From Thermosyntropha sp. (GTDB lineage Bacteria > Bacillota > Syntrophomonadia > Syntrophomonadales > Syntrophomonadaceae): a DNA stretch of 64,000 nt. The stretch lies in contig NZ_JACDOH010000010.1 in the NCBI RefSeq assembly GCF_017656155.1, positions 33,697 to 97,696 on the forward strand, read 5' to 3'. Below, one piece after another: positions 28,798 to 37,221 of the stretch. Position 1 is the first letter of the stretch. Every line of letters begins with the position of its first letter. The position numbers and the translations under genes were made by a program. Below the pieces are notes generated by a model. The model had not been told where the DNA came from, ran no database searches, and saw only the letters and a program-made list of their open reading frames with translations.

Positions 28798-29208
28798 TTA
28801 TTCCTCATTCTTAGGCGGTTTTTTTAATCCCTTAAAAAGATTTTTTATTTTAATCCCGGGTTTTTTTACTATGCTCCAGCATCTTGCTAAAATATTCACA
28901 GTAATATCTGCACTCCGTCCTACAAATCCCTTAAACTTTTCTGAAAAATAGTTTAAATATACTACAATACCGATGAGTAAAGCTAAAAGAACATAAACCC
29001 TTATTTCTCCACCATTTATAAAAAACATCAGCCAAAACATAAGGCCAAGCATAATTATCCACAGGAAAAAATCCAGGATATAAAGCAGAAACTTTCCTAC
29101 TCTTCCCCTAGTAATAACCATTTGATAAAAGTGAAAAATAAACCCGACAAATATGCCTGCAACTAAAGTAAAAAAAAAGGTCCTAATCTGCATAAACAGG
29201 CCAGACAA
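28798..29208 (-). CDS. yabQ: Spore cortex protein YabQ
   Basis: YabQ is a mother-cell membrane protein needed for cortex assembly. The 136-residue sequence has about four hydrophobic helices: MQIRTFFFTLVAGIFVGFIF, LLYILDFFLWIIMLGLMFWL, VYVLLALLIGIVVYLN and a weaker fourth. A basic tail ends KPPKNEE. The TTG at 29208 has GGAGGG seven bases upstream; an ATG five codons in is a fallback. It lies directly after yabP, as in Bacillus. Confidence 0.88.
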   Translation of the reverse strand: MSGLFMQIRTFFFTLVAGIFVGFIFHFYQMVITRGRVGKFLLYILDFFLWIIMLGLMFWLMFFINGGEIRVYVLLALLIGIVVYLNYFSEKFKGFVGRSADITVNILARCWSIVKKPGIKIKNLFKGLKKPPKNEE

Positions 29209-29282
29209 AAAAATCCCTCCTCATAAAAGGTTGGGGATATGATTTACAACTTATCCACAGATTATCTACATATCAACAGTTT

Positions 29283-29552
29283 TTATTTAAGAAGGCGTTC
29301 TATAATATTTTTACTTTTAGTCTTAAAATCCGCCCCTGATGGCTTATACTGGAAACTTTCAAATTCTCCTTCAATTTCAACCTTTCCTTCATCCAAATTA
29401 AGCATGGTTATATGCATACCCTTGCCTGTAATAAAAATAAGCCCCATACTGCTATCTAAAATTATCTCTTCTTCATCAAAAGTATTCACATTTTTTATCC
29501 CTGTTAATTCCATACATTTGCGGTCAGTCAAAATCATACTATGCTCAGCCAT
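29283..29552 (-). CDS. yabP: Sporulation protein YabP
   Basis: An 89-residue soluble protein of the YabP/YqfC family, required for cortex formation. The typical N-terminus HSMILTDRKCMELTGIKNV is followed by FDEEEIILDSSMGLIFITGK. The ATG has AGGAGG upstream. It is first in the yabP-yabQ-HTH-divIC-yabR run here, because an unrelated plus-strand gene separates it from rqcP. A sigma-E-like promoter lies 55-85 bases upstream. Confidence 0.93.
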   Translation of the reverse strand: MAEHSMILTDRKCMELTGIKNVNTFDEEEIILDSSMGLIFITGKGMHITMLNLDEGKVEIEGEFESFQYKPSGADFKTKSKNIIERLLK

Positions 29553-29606
29553 TTTTTCTCCTCCTTATCCCCTTTACCTTTTACCACCCAAAAACTATTC
29601 TTAAAA

Positions 29607-29637
29607 AGAATATGCTCATAAAACCTGAACTTATGAC
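29607..29637 (-). promoter_or_regulatory. Sigma-E-like promoter before yabP
   Basis: On the minus strand GTCATAAG (29637-29630) and CATATTCT (29614-29607) are 15 bases apart. They match about six of eight positions each in the Bacillus sigma-E patterns GKCATATT and CATACAMT. yabP is a sigma-E gene in Bacillus. Confidence 0.5.
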
Positions 29638-29745
29638 AAAAAATAAAGTTTATCTGACCTATAGTTTTTATAGAAAGATGAAGCTGGAGATAATACTCAC
29701 AATATGGTAATATTTTATGGGGAATCTGAAAAAGGAGCTGTTTTT

Positions 29746-30387
29746 ATGAATCTAAACCGGGTAATGCACGAAATTAAATATGCTTATGCCAAAATGGAAG
29801 CATTTAATGAATACTATGATGTAAATGTTCTCTTATTAGAAACAATACTCAACAATAAACTGAACAATGGAGAAATACTAAATGACATATACGAAAACGG
29901 TAAAAATGGAGTTCACCGTGCAATAGCCATGCTCTATGACTACATAAAGGGCGAAAGGAAAATAATAAGCGGGCTTAAGTCAGGGGAACTCATTCTCCCT
30001 GAAAAAGCAAAACAGATCTTACAAGGGATAAAAACCGAAAAACAGGCAGGAATACTTTATGCTTCCTTTCCCTTGGAAGGGCAATTTAATGTAGTCATAA
30101 AAAAACAAAGAGGGGCTGTATTTAAAGCAGATAACATCACTATAAAGCCTCATGACAATAAATTTTTATTGATAAATCCTATGGCTGTATACGGAAATGA
30201 GAATTATTCCATCGCTTTCAGATCCTTTGATGAATCCTTTGGCTTTGCCATTATGTATGGTCCTTCAATAACAGGTGCAAAAGGAAAAAATATGCTCAAG
30301 GTATCATATTTTGACCCTGAAGCCTATTATATTGATGATGCTTCCAAATACCGTAATGCGAGCGAATTTGGCGAAGGCATAGACTAA
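29746..30387 (+). CDS. Unknown soluble protein on the opposite strand to the yab block
   Basis: About 213 residues and no family that I recognise. The N-terminal half is helical (MNLNRVMHEIKYAYAKMEAF), and the C-terminal half is strand-rich (FNVVIKKQRGAVFKADNITI, then YSIAFRSFDESFGFAIMYG). There is no signal peptide, membrane helix or cysteine. The ATG at 29746 has AAGGAG eight bases upstream; an ATG at 29704 is less well placed. It interrupts the otherwise conserved rqcP-yabP junction and converges with rqcP on a shared terminator. Confidence 0.75.
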   Translation: MNLNRVMHEIKYAYAKMEAFNEYYDVNVLLLETILNNKLNNGEILNDIYENGKNGVHRAIAMLYDYIKGERKIISGLKSGELILPEKAKQILQGIKTEKQAGILYASFPLEGQFNVVIKKQRGAVFKADNITIKPHDNKFLLINPMAVYGNENYSIAFRSFDESFGFAIMYGPSITGAKGKNMLKVSYFDPEAYYIDDASKYRNASEFGEGID

Positions 30388-30392
30388 ACGAT

Positions 30393-30430
30393 AAAAAAAG
30401 GGGCAGGAGAAAACCCTCTCTGTCCCTTTT
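30393..30430. terminator. Bidirectional terminator between convergent genes
   Basis: An A-run, the stem AAGGGGCAG/CTGTCCCTT (one wobble pair) and a T-run lie between the stop of the unknown plus-strand gene and the stop of rqcP. It serves both directions. Confidence 0.82.
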
Positions 30431-30673
30431 TCATTCAATTATTCTGTATAAATTTTTGGCCTCGTTAGCCTTAACATTCTCGCGAACATCAAGAACCTCA
30501 AAAGCCATTTCCTTACCGCCCGCTATCAAGGTTATTACATCCCCTTTTTTCACCTCTGAAGAAGGCTTGGCCAGGCGGCCGTTTATAAGAACCCGTTCGT
30601 TTTCAGCAAACTCTTTTGCTAATGTACGCCTTTTTATTATCCTGGATACCTTAAGGAATTTGTCCAGTCTCAT
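30431..30673 (-). CDS. rqcP: S4-domain RNA-binding protein RqcP (YabO/HslR family)
   Basis: An 80-residue S4 protein (MRLDKFLKVSRIIKRRTLAK, then LINGRLAKPSSEVKKGDVIT). In Bacillus it binds stalled 50S subunits and helps RqcH add alanine tails in ribosome quality control. Length and sequence fit well. It follows HU by three bases, in the yabM-mazG-hup-rqcP run. Confidence 0.92.
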   Translation of the reverse strand: MRLDKFLKVSRIIKRRTLAKEFAENERVLINGRLAKPSSEVKKGDVITLIAGGKEMAFEVLDVRENVKANEAKNLYRIIE

Positions 30674-30676
30674 TAT

Positions 30677-30949
30677 CTAAACAACCGCATCCTTAAGGAT
30701 TTTCCCCGGCTTGAATGCCGGCATCCGGGCAGCAGGGATTTCAATCTCTTCTCCAGTCTGTGGATTTCTTCCCTTGCGGGCTTTTCTTTCCCGGACTTCA
30801 AAGGTTCCGAAGCCTATCAATTGAATCTTTTCTCCGGCTTTAAGGGTTTCTTCTACTGTTGCAAAGAAAGCGTTGATAAATTTTTCAGCATCTTTTTTGG
30901 TCATACCCGCTTCGAGCGCTACTTTGTTTACTAAGTCTGCTTTATTCAA
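30677..30949 (-). CDS. hup: HU-family DNA-binding protein
   Basis: A nucleoid protein that bends DNA without strong sequence preference. It is 90 residues: [20 protein letters not shown] at the N-terminus and the hallmark [20 protein letters not shown] with [12 protein letters not shown] in the DNA-gripping arm. The start is a TTG at 30949, six bases after GGAGGG; an in-frame GTG at 30964 would overlap that ribosome site. An HU gene between mazG and yabO is typical of several clostridia. Confidence 0.95.
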   Translation of the reverse strand: MNKADLVNKVALEAGMTKKDAEKFINAFFATVEETLKAGEKIQLIGFGTFEVRERKARKGRNPQTGEEIEIPAARMPAFKPGKILKDAVV

Positions 30950-31024
30950 GGTATCCCTCCTCACGATTATGTGGTATATTATGGTTATTCGCCGTCTTTT
31001 ACTTTTTTCCTTCTTTCTATTTCC

Positions 31025-31792
31025 CTATAAACCTCTTTTTTTAGCTTTTTCCCAAAAATAATCAAGCTCTTCAAGGGTAAAAGAAGTAAAATCCCTGCCG
31101 CTTTCTTTAACCTGTTCTTCTACATAATTAAAACGGCGTACAAACTTATCATTTGTAACCTGCAAAGCCTCCTCCGGGTTTATACCTTTCATGCGGGCAA
31201 TATTAACCAAGGCAAATAAAATATCTCCCATCTCTTCTTTTAAACTTTCCTCATCATCAGCATGTTTCAGTTCATCTATTTCTTCTTTAAACTTCTCTAA
31301 AGCCCCTTCTACATCAGGCCAATCAAAACCCACCCTAGCAGCCTTCTCCTGTACTTTATATGCACGAAGGAGTGCGGGAAGCATAGTTGGAATTCCTTCC
31401 AAAATATATTTTTTCCCTTCTTTTTTTTTGAATCCTTCCCATACATTCACCACATCATCTGCGGTTTCAAGGTTAATCTCTCCAAAAACATGGGGATGCC
31501 GGAAAATCATCTTTTCCTTTATCCGGTTTGCTACATCAGCAAAATCAAAGTATCCTTCCTTCTCAGCCAAAGCTGCATGGAAAACTACCTGTAGCAGTAA
31601 ATCCCCCAGCTCTTCTTCAAGTTTATTCATATCATTTTCTTTAACTGCCTCCATAACTTCATAAGTTTCTTCTAAAAGATAACGCATAAGACTTTGGTGG
31701 GTCTGCTCCTTATCCCAGGGACACCCATTTTCACCCAGGAGCCTTTCCATGACTTCAATCAATTCTTCTATTGCTTCACCATTTCTTCCCAT
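31025..31792 (-). CDS. mazG: Nucleoside triphosphate pyrophosphohydrolase MazG
   Basis: Hydrolyses NTPs, probably abnormal ones, to monophosphates. It has two MazG domains: the first with EETYEVMEAVKENDMNKLEE and ELGDLLLQVVFHAAL (metal-binding EExxE...ExxD pattern), the second around EKFKEEIDELKHADDEESLK and EEMGDILFALVNIAR. The ATG at 31792 has AGGGGAAGG upstream. A frame from 31828 overlaps the upstream stop by eight bases but has no clear ribosome site. The single-domain N-terminal methylase seen in Bacillus YabN is absent. Confidence 0.93.
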   Translation of the reverse strand: MGRNGEAIEELIEVMERLLGENGCPWDKEQTHQSLMRYLLEETYEVMEAVKENDMNKLEEELGDLLLQVVFHAALAEKEGYFDFADVANRIKEKMIFRHPHVFGEINLETADDVVNVWEGFKKKEGKKYILEGIPTMLPALLRAYKVQEKAARVGFDWPDVEGALEKFKEEIDELKHADDEESLKEEMGDILFALVNIARMKGINPEEALQVTNDKFVRRFNYVEEQVKESGRDFTSFTLEELDYFWEKAKKRGL

Positions 31793-31820
31793 AAGCCTTC
31801 CCCTCTGTTTCAAAGATAGC

Positions 31821-33374
31821 TTAAGCATCTCTGATAATTTTTTTCAAGATTGTCATATCAAGTTCCTTTACTAAAATAAGTAAAATTCCATAAACTCCTA
31901 TTCCTATAACTATTGCAGCTAAAGTAGCCAGATGAGATCTTATGTCAATAGTTACCATATACTGATAAGAAGCTCGAACGGCTGCTGCCATTACGATGCT
32001 TGCCAGCAGTATTTTAACAAGCCTTTTAGTCTCATATTTAATACCGGTAAACCTTTTAAGATAAATTAAATTAAGTATAGAACCTATAAAAAAGGCTAAA
32101 ACCGTGCCGATAGCTGCACCTTTTATATTGAGAAAGGGAATGCTCGTCAAGGTGTAATTGAAAATAACTTTAAACATACCGGTGATTATCAAATTGCGCA
32201 TAGCAATTTTGGGCATTCCTATTCCCTGCAAACCGGCACTTGATATTTGGAAAGCTGCCAGCATAATAGCGGAAAAAGCCAGAGGTTCCAAAGGTACTCC
32301 GGCTTCAGGTGCACCATAGAGCAAGTCGCATATAGGAAAAGCTAGAATAAACAGGCCGGCCGCGGCAGGAAAAGAAATAAGCATTCCGCCTCTAAAGCCA
32401 TAGTTCAATCTTTCAACAAGCAAGCCTATATCATTTTTAGTCTTGGCTTCAGAAATAGCCGGAACCATACTGGTAGCAATGGATATAGTAAAAATAGTAG
32501 GCAAACTTATAAGGACTGCTGCCATACCAGATAAATGACCATAAAGGGCAGTAGCCTGGGAGACCGTATAACCAAGTGCAATAAGACGACCAGGAACAAT
32601 CACGGCATCAAGCATCTGCACCAGCGGAAGAACAACCGCACCTACCGACACCGGAATGGCAAGTTTTATCATTTCTTTTCCCAAACTTATTGATCTTTCC
32701 CCAGAATAACAGAGCTTTATTGATTCTGATCTATTTTTTTTAGTAAAGTTCAGGTAATAAAAGATTAAAACTGCGAGTCCCGCTATCCCGCCTATTACGG
32801 CGCCAAAAGTAGCACCAGCTGCAGCATATTCTATTCCTTTATCTACAAAAATATAAGCCAAAACAAGGACTGCAGTAACCCGAAAAAGCTGTTCTACCAC
32901 CTGAGAAACAGCGGTGGGAACCATAGACTGATGTCCCTGAAAAAACCCGCGGAAAACAGACATAAGAGCAGCAAAAAATATGGCTGGGGCCACAGCTAAA
33001 ATTGGATAATAGGCCCGGGGATTTTTCAACACATAATCAGCTAATATCCCGGCTGACTCCATCACAATAAAGGAAAGCAAAAGACCTATAAAAAACAGAA
33101 TAACCAGCGATACTCTGAGTATTTTGATACTGTCTCCACTGTATCCTTCGGTCTCCTTTTCAGCCACCATTATGGAAATAGCAACCGGAACCCCAGCTGT
33201 CGCTAACGCCAGAATAGTAGTATATATAGGATAAGCCATTTGATAAAGCCCAATTCCTTCTGCCCCTATCATCCGGGCCAGAGGAATCCGGTAGACCGCT
33301 CCTAAAACTTTGCTTATAGCTCCTGCAATGCTTAATATAAGTGCCCCTTTAATAAAGGTCTGCCCCTTTTCCAT
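31821..33374 (-). CDS. SpoVB/YabM-type polysaccharide flippase (MOP superfamily)
   Basis: A 517-residue membrane protein with about 14 helices. The N-terminus (FIKGALILSIAGAISKVLGA, then VYRIPLARMIGAEGIGLYQM) is the SpoVB pattern, and TAGVPVAISIMVAEKE follows. It probably flips a lipid-linked wall or cortex precursor. Its position between spoVT and mazG equals Bacillus yabM. SpoVB itself and YabM are paralogues, so the exact substrate is open. Confidence 0.88.
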   Translation of the reverse strand: MEKGQTFIKGALILSIAGAISKVLGAVYRIPLARMIGAEGIGLYQMAYPIYTTILALATAGVPVAISIMVAEKETEGYSGDSIKILRVSLVILFFIGLLLSFIVMESAGILADYVLKNPRAYYPILAVAPAIFFAALMSVFRGFFQGHQSMVPTAVSQVVEQLFRVTAVLVLAYIFVDKGIEYAAAGATFGAVIGGIAGLAVLIFYYLNFTKKNRSESIKLCYSGERSISLGKEMIKLAIPVSVGAVVLPLVQMLDAVIVPGRLIALGYTVSQATALYGHLSGMAAVLISLPTIFTISIATSMVPAISEAKTKNDIGLLVERLNYGFRGGMLISFPAAAGLFILAFPICDLLYGAPEAGVPLEPLAFSAIMLAAFQISSAGLQGIGMPKIAMRNLIITGMFKVIFNYTLTSIPFLNIKGAAIGTVLAFFIGSILNLIYLKRFTGIKYETKRLVKILLASIVMAAAVRASYQYMVTIDIRSHLATLAAIVIGIGVYGILLILVKELDMTILKKIIRDA

Positions 33375-33452
33375 GTTTATCCTCCTCTTTTTCCCATGAG
33401 GATTATTATAGCACAGACTTATCGTTTAAATAAGATTTAAAACCTCTTTACA

Positions 33453-33484
33453 ACAAAAAAGCGATCTTTCATATAAGACCGCTC
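33453..33484 (-). terminator. Terminator after spoVT
   Basis: On the minus strand AGCGGTCTT and AAGATCGCT form a stem with one wobble pair, followed by six T. Confidence 0.8.
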
Positions 33485-33506
33485 TTTGTCAATTTGGTAT
33501 TGATAT

Positions 33507-34070
33507 TTATTGTTCCATCTGCTTTGATAAAAATCCGGCAGCCGTTTCCGCTAATTTAACCTCTAACTCTCCCATTTTTACCCCAGCCTCTTTGCTCACT
33601 ATAATAACGGCACCTATAGGATCTCCCTGGGATATTATAGGAGCTATTACCTGCGACTTTATCGTATATTCTCGGTCATCAGTCTCTATTATATGAACAT
33701 TTTCATCATCAGGAGATTCTATCACCTTCATCAACATTGTGCGTCGCTCTTCCAAAGCCTTTTCCACTGCCTTACCGATGGGTTTACCCATGAACTCGCG
33801 TTTATTGGCTCCTGCTACCGCTATCACTACATCTCTATCTGCAATTATCGCTATATGTCCAGTAGTTTCAGACAGTGAATCAGCATATTCCTTGGCAAAA
33901 TCTCCTAGCTCACCTATGGGGGAATATTTCTTTAATATGACTTCACCTTCCCGATCAACAAAAATCTCTAAAGGGTCCCCTTCACGGATGCGTAAAGTCC
34001 TGCGTATTTCTTTAGGTATAACTACTCGCCCCAAATCATCAATCCGGCGGACAATTCCTGTTGCTTTCAA
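33507..34070 (-). CDS. spoVT: Stage V sporulation transcription factor SpoVT
   Basis: SpoVT tunes sigma-G gene expression in the forespore. The 187-residue protein has an N-terminal AbrB-type swapped-hairpin DNA-binding domain (MKATGIVRRIDDLGRVVIPK, then EIRRTLRIREGDPLEIFVD) and a C-terminal GAF domain (about 60-180). The ATG follows AGGAGGG. A sigma-G-like promoter lies upstream. In Bacillus it stands next to mfd; here the ger operon has come between them. Confidence 0.96.
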   Translation of the reverse strand: MKATGIVRRIDDLGRVVIPKEIRRTLRIREGDPLEIFVDREGEVILKKYSPIGELGDFAKEYADSLSETTGHIAIIADRDVVIAVAGANKREFMGKPIGKAVEKALEERRTMLMKVIESPDDENVHIIETDDREYTIKSQVIAPIISQGDPIGAVIIVSKEAGVKMGELEVKLAETAAGFLSKQMEQ

Positions 34071-34127
34071 TTTACATTTATCCCTCCTTTAAAAAAAAAT
34101 TGAAAAAGTTGTTTTTTTTCTCAATCA

Positions 34128-34158
34128 TAGTATATAACTGAAAATACCCTTTTATTCA
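34128..34158 (-). promoter_or_regulatory. Sigma-G-like promoter before spoVT
   Basis: On the minus strand TGAATA (34158-34153) and TATACTA (34134-34128) are 18 bases apart. They match the Bacillus sigma-G pattern TGAATA-N17/18-CATACTA with one difference. spoVT is sigma-G dependent in Bacillus. Confidence 0.65.
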
Positions 34159-34249
34159 CTTTTTGCCATTATGCTACAAAAAAACAACCTCTAAAAATCA
34201 AGGTTTGACACATTTTTCATGTTCAAAATTGCACAAGCCTGTATTTTAT

Positions 34250-34364
34250 TTTTAATTTCGCAATTGTTTTTTAATGAAAATAATTTGAAATTATTTCGAA
34301 TCGAAATTGTTTTAAAATCGAGAACCGTCCCCAATTTAAAATCTGTTTCGAATCGAAATAGTTT
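34250..34364. repeat. Dispersed palindromic repeat, copy C (spoVT-ger gap)
   Basis: Holds two TTTCGAATCGAAA palindromes (about 34293-34306 and 34347-34358) around GAACCGTCCCC (34322-34332). The GGGGACGGTT partner is degraded. It fills most of the 386-base gap between the divergent spoVT and ger operons. I found no clear promoter for the ger operon here. Confidence 0.75.
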
Positions 34365-34456
34365 TGGCTTTTATAACTGTCATCAGGTTAAAAAGGTATA
34401 GAGGTGGTTTTTTTGGTCAAAATATGGTTGGAAATAAAAAGATAAGGTGGAATAAG

Positions 34457-35569
34457 ATGATAAGGCTAAGTAATTTTCAGGTTTACTCTATGCTGCTTAT
34501 TTTTTCTCTTGCCGTAGCTTTTTTACAGGTAGGCAAATTTGCTATTGATCTTCTTTTCAATAATGCTTATCTGGCAGTTCTGGCCACTGCCGTCCCGGGC
34601 ATATTGATAATCTTCATGTTGAATCACATCCTTAAAAAAAGTACCCTTCCTTTTCCTTTTATACTGGGTGAACACCTGGGTGAAAAGGTCGGAAAGGTAA
34701 TAGGCTTCTTGTATATTTTAATTTTTTTGCTCTTAACCAGTTTTTCCCTTCGCCTTTTCGTAGATTTTATCGAAACCAACGTTTTGCCTCAAACACCTAT
34801 AAGTATATTTTTAGGCCTGCTACTCTTATGTGGGTATATTGCCATAAAAACAGGATTAGAAAACTTTGCGCGCATGTGTGAAATTATAGTCATCTTAGGG
34901 GTCGGTTTTTCTTTTTCCATAGTGTTTTTAGGTTTTTTTCAAAATATCGACATTAAAAACCTCCTGCCTTTTGCCTATATGAATTGGACTTCTTTTATGC
35001 GTGCTGTTTTTATGCTATCTACCGAAATTTTAAAACTTGCAACCATACTTTTTTTAGGTTTTTTTATTCCGGATAAAAACGATGCCTTGAAAATAATGAT
35101 AAAGGTTTTGTTTACTTACATCATATTGATAACAGCTATTACAGTTGCTGCCATTCTTATTTTCGGAGGAACAACAGCCAGTCTTTTCACCTTTCCCACT
35201 TTCGCCGTAGTCAGGATTATTAATATTGCTGATTTTTTGACTAATCTGGATGCCATCTTTATTGGCCTCTGGATTATCGGGATATTTGGCACCTCTACCT
35301 TTTTATGGTTTATGTTCTGCATTACGACTCAATATGTTTTTAATCTGAGAGACTATCGCTTTATAGCTGCCCCCTCCTCCCTCATAATCGCTGTTCTAGC
35401 TATTAAGATGGCCAGTAATATTCTGGAAATTAATATACTGATAATATATATTATCCCCTTTTTGCTTTCTATTTTCTTCTTTTTAATCCCTTTTCTTCTT
35501 TTCCTTATCACCCTTTTTAAACCTTATCCCGAACTTGATCAGGAGAACTGTAAAAACATCAACTTTTAA
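34457..35569 (+). CDS. Spore germination receptor B subunit (GerAB-type), first copy
   Basis: About 370 residues with roughly ten hydrophobic helices, an APC-superfamily fold. GerAB-type subunits sit in the spore inner membrane and bind small germinants. MIRLSNFQVYSMLLIFSLAV at the start is a family trait. The ATG at 34457 follows GGTGG; longer in-frame starts reach back toward the repeat and lack ribosome sites. It is the first gene of a seven-gene operon, an uncommon place for a B gene. Confidence 0.88.
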   Translation: MIRLSNFQVYSMLLIFSLAVAFLQVGKFAIDLLFNNAYLAVLATAVPGILIIFMLNHILKKSTLPFPFILGEHLGEKVGKVIGFLYILIFLLLTSFSLRLFVDFIETNVLPQTPISIFLGLLLLCGYIAIKTGLENFARMCEIIVILGVGFSFSIVFLGFFQNIDIKNLLPFAYMNWTSFMRAVFMLSTEILKLATILFLGFFIPDKNDALKIMIKVLFTYIILITAITVAAILIFGGTTASLFTFPTFAVVRIINIADFLTNLDAIFIGLWIIGIFGTSTFLWFMFCITTQYVFNLRDYRFIAAPSSLIIAVLAIKMASNILEINILIIYIIPFLLSIFFFLIPFLLFLITLFKPYPELDQENCKNINF

Positions 35570-35646
35570 TAATCTGTATAAATACATGAAGATAAGCTTA
35601 AACTATATCCTGTCAGAAAATTATCGGTTATTTATGGGGGTAAAAT

Positions 35647-37221
35647 ATGCGCTATATAAGCAAAAAAAATTCATCTGCAGCTTTAACCCCACATGATTTT
35701 ATAGATGATAAAGTATCTTTTTCTGTCCGTGAAAATAGCGAAAAGCTGAAGAAAATCCTTGAAAGCTGTTCTGATGCTGTTTTCCGCGAATTCACCTTCG
35801 GCACCAATGATGAACACAAAGCCCTGGTTCTATATTTTGACGGCCTTACTGACCGTAAAGAAATCGAAGAAAACATTTTAAAACCTCTGCTTTTAGAAAT
35901 AGGCATGGTCAATAAACCTGAAATAAAAATCCTCAATACATCCGGCGTCTTTTCTCGGATTAAAAATAGAATTTTAGCAGCAGCAGAAGTCAAAACTTTA
36001 AATACTTTAGGCGAAATCGTGCATCATATAAGTTCAGGAGACACCGTTCTTTTGATAAACGGCTGTGATAAGGCTTTATCGGCCGGAACCCGCTCCTGGC
36101 AGTCAAGGGCAATACAAACCCCTGAAAACGAAGTAGTAATATTCGGTCCTAAAGAAGGTTTTTGCGAAACTTTGCGCTTTAACACCGCACTTCTTCGCCG
36201 CCGGATTAAAACCGGCAATTTCAAAATAGAAGCCATGGTTCTGGGAAGGTTAACTAAAACTGATGTGGTTCTCTGCTATATAAAAGGGGTCGCACCTGAC
36301 AGCTTGGTGGCGGAGGTTAAGCAAAGGCTGAATAAAATTGATATCGACGGGGTTTTAGACTCTGCCATCCTCGAAGAATTTATTGTCAATGAAAAAAATA
36401 CTATATTCTCTCAGGTAGAACATACGGAAAAACCCGACCGGGTAGCAGCAAATCTTCTGGAAGGAAGAATTGCTGTCCTGGTCGACGGTTCTCCGATGGC
36501 ATTAATCCTGCCTGTTTCTTTTCCTCAATTCTGGTTATCGCCTGAAGATTATTACGATAATTATATCCCGGCTTCTCTTTTTCGGTTTCTGCGCTTTGCG
36601 GCATTCTGGATTTCTCTTCTATTGCCTTCTTTATATGTAGCGGTAATAACTTATCATCAGGAAATGATTCCCACCGCACTTTATCTTACTATAGCCGCTA
36701 CCAGACAGGGGGTTCCTTTCCCTGCTTTTGTGGAAGCCGTTCTTCTTGAGATTACCTTTGAACTATTAAGGGAAGCAGGCTTACGACTCCCCAGGGCAGT
36801 AGGACCAGCCGTAAGTATAGTGGGAGCCCTCATAATTGGAGATGCAGCAGTCCGGGCCGGACTAGTTTCTACCCCTATGGTGGTAATAGTAGCCGCCACC
36901 GGAATAGCTTCATTTGTTACCCCGGCCTACAATGCCGGTATAATAAACCGTATTGCCCGTTTTGGCTTTCTTTTTGCCAGCAGTGTCCTCGGCTTTTTAG
37001 GTATTATGATAGGTTTAATCCTTATGCTTACCCGTATGGCGTCACTGTCCAGCTTTGGACTCCCTTATCTTTCTCCTTTAGCTCCTTTTAATAGAGAACA
37101 GATGACAGATGTAATTGTAAGGCGTCCCTGGTATAAAAATATAACCCGTCCTTTCATAGAAGGCATGAAAAACCAAAGGCGCCAGAACCCACCGGATAAA
37201 GATAAAGGAGGCAGTAAATAA
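35647..37221 (+). CDS. Spore germination receptor A subunit (GerAA-type)
   Basis: The 524-residue A subunit. It has a cytoplasmic N-terminal domain of about 290 residues (with LINGCDKALSAGTRSWQSRA and NTALLRRRIKTGNFKIEAMV), then five or so membrane helices starting near FRFLRFAAFWISLLLPSLYV, the conserved GVPFPAFVEAVLLEITFELL, and a basic C-terminal tail. Recent work on Bacillus GerA shows the A subunit forming an ion channel; by homology this one should too. It is the only A gene in the operon and must serve both B copies. Confidence 0.95.
   Translation: MRYISKKNSSAALTPHDFIDDKVSFSVRENSEKLKKILESCSDAVFREFTFGTNDEHKALVLYFDGLTDRKEIEENILKPLLLEIGMVNKPEIKILNTSGVFSRIKNRILAAAEVKTLNTLGEIVHHISSGDTVLLINGCDKALSAGTRSWQSRAIQTPENEVVIFGPKEGFCETLRFNTALLRRRIKTGNFKIEAMVLGRLTKTDVVLCYIKGVAPDSLVAEVKQRLNKIDIDGVLDSAILEEFIVNEKNTIFSQVEHTEKPDRVAANLLEGRIAVLVDGSPMALILPVSFPQFWLSPEDYYDNYIPASLFRFLRFAAFWISLLLPSLYVAVITYHQEMIPTALYLTIAATRQGVPFPAFVEAVLLEITFELLREAGLRLPRAVGPAVSIVGALIIGDAAVRAGLVSTPMVVIVAATGIASFVTPAYNAGIINRIARFGFLFASSVLGFLGIMIGLILMLTRMASLSSFGLPYLSPLAPFNREQMTDVIVRRPWYKNITRPFIEGMKNQRRQNPPDKDKGGSK

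Noticed and set aside
34219..34401. 60-codon plus-strand frame before the ger operon
   Set aside because: It lies within palindromic repeat C and has no ribosome site.
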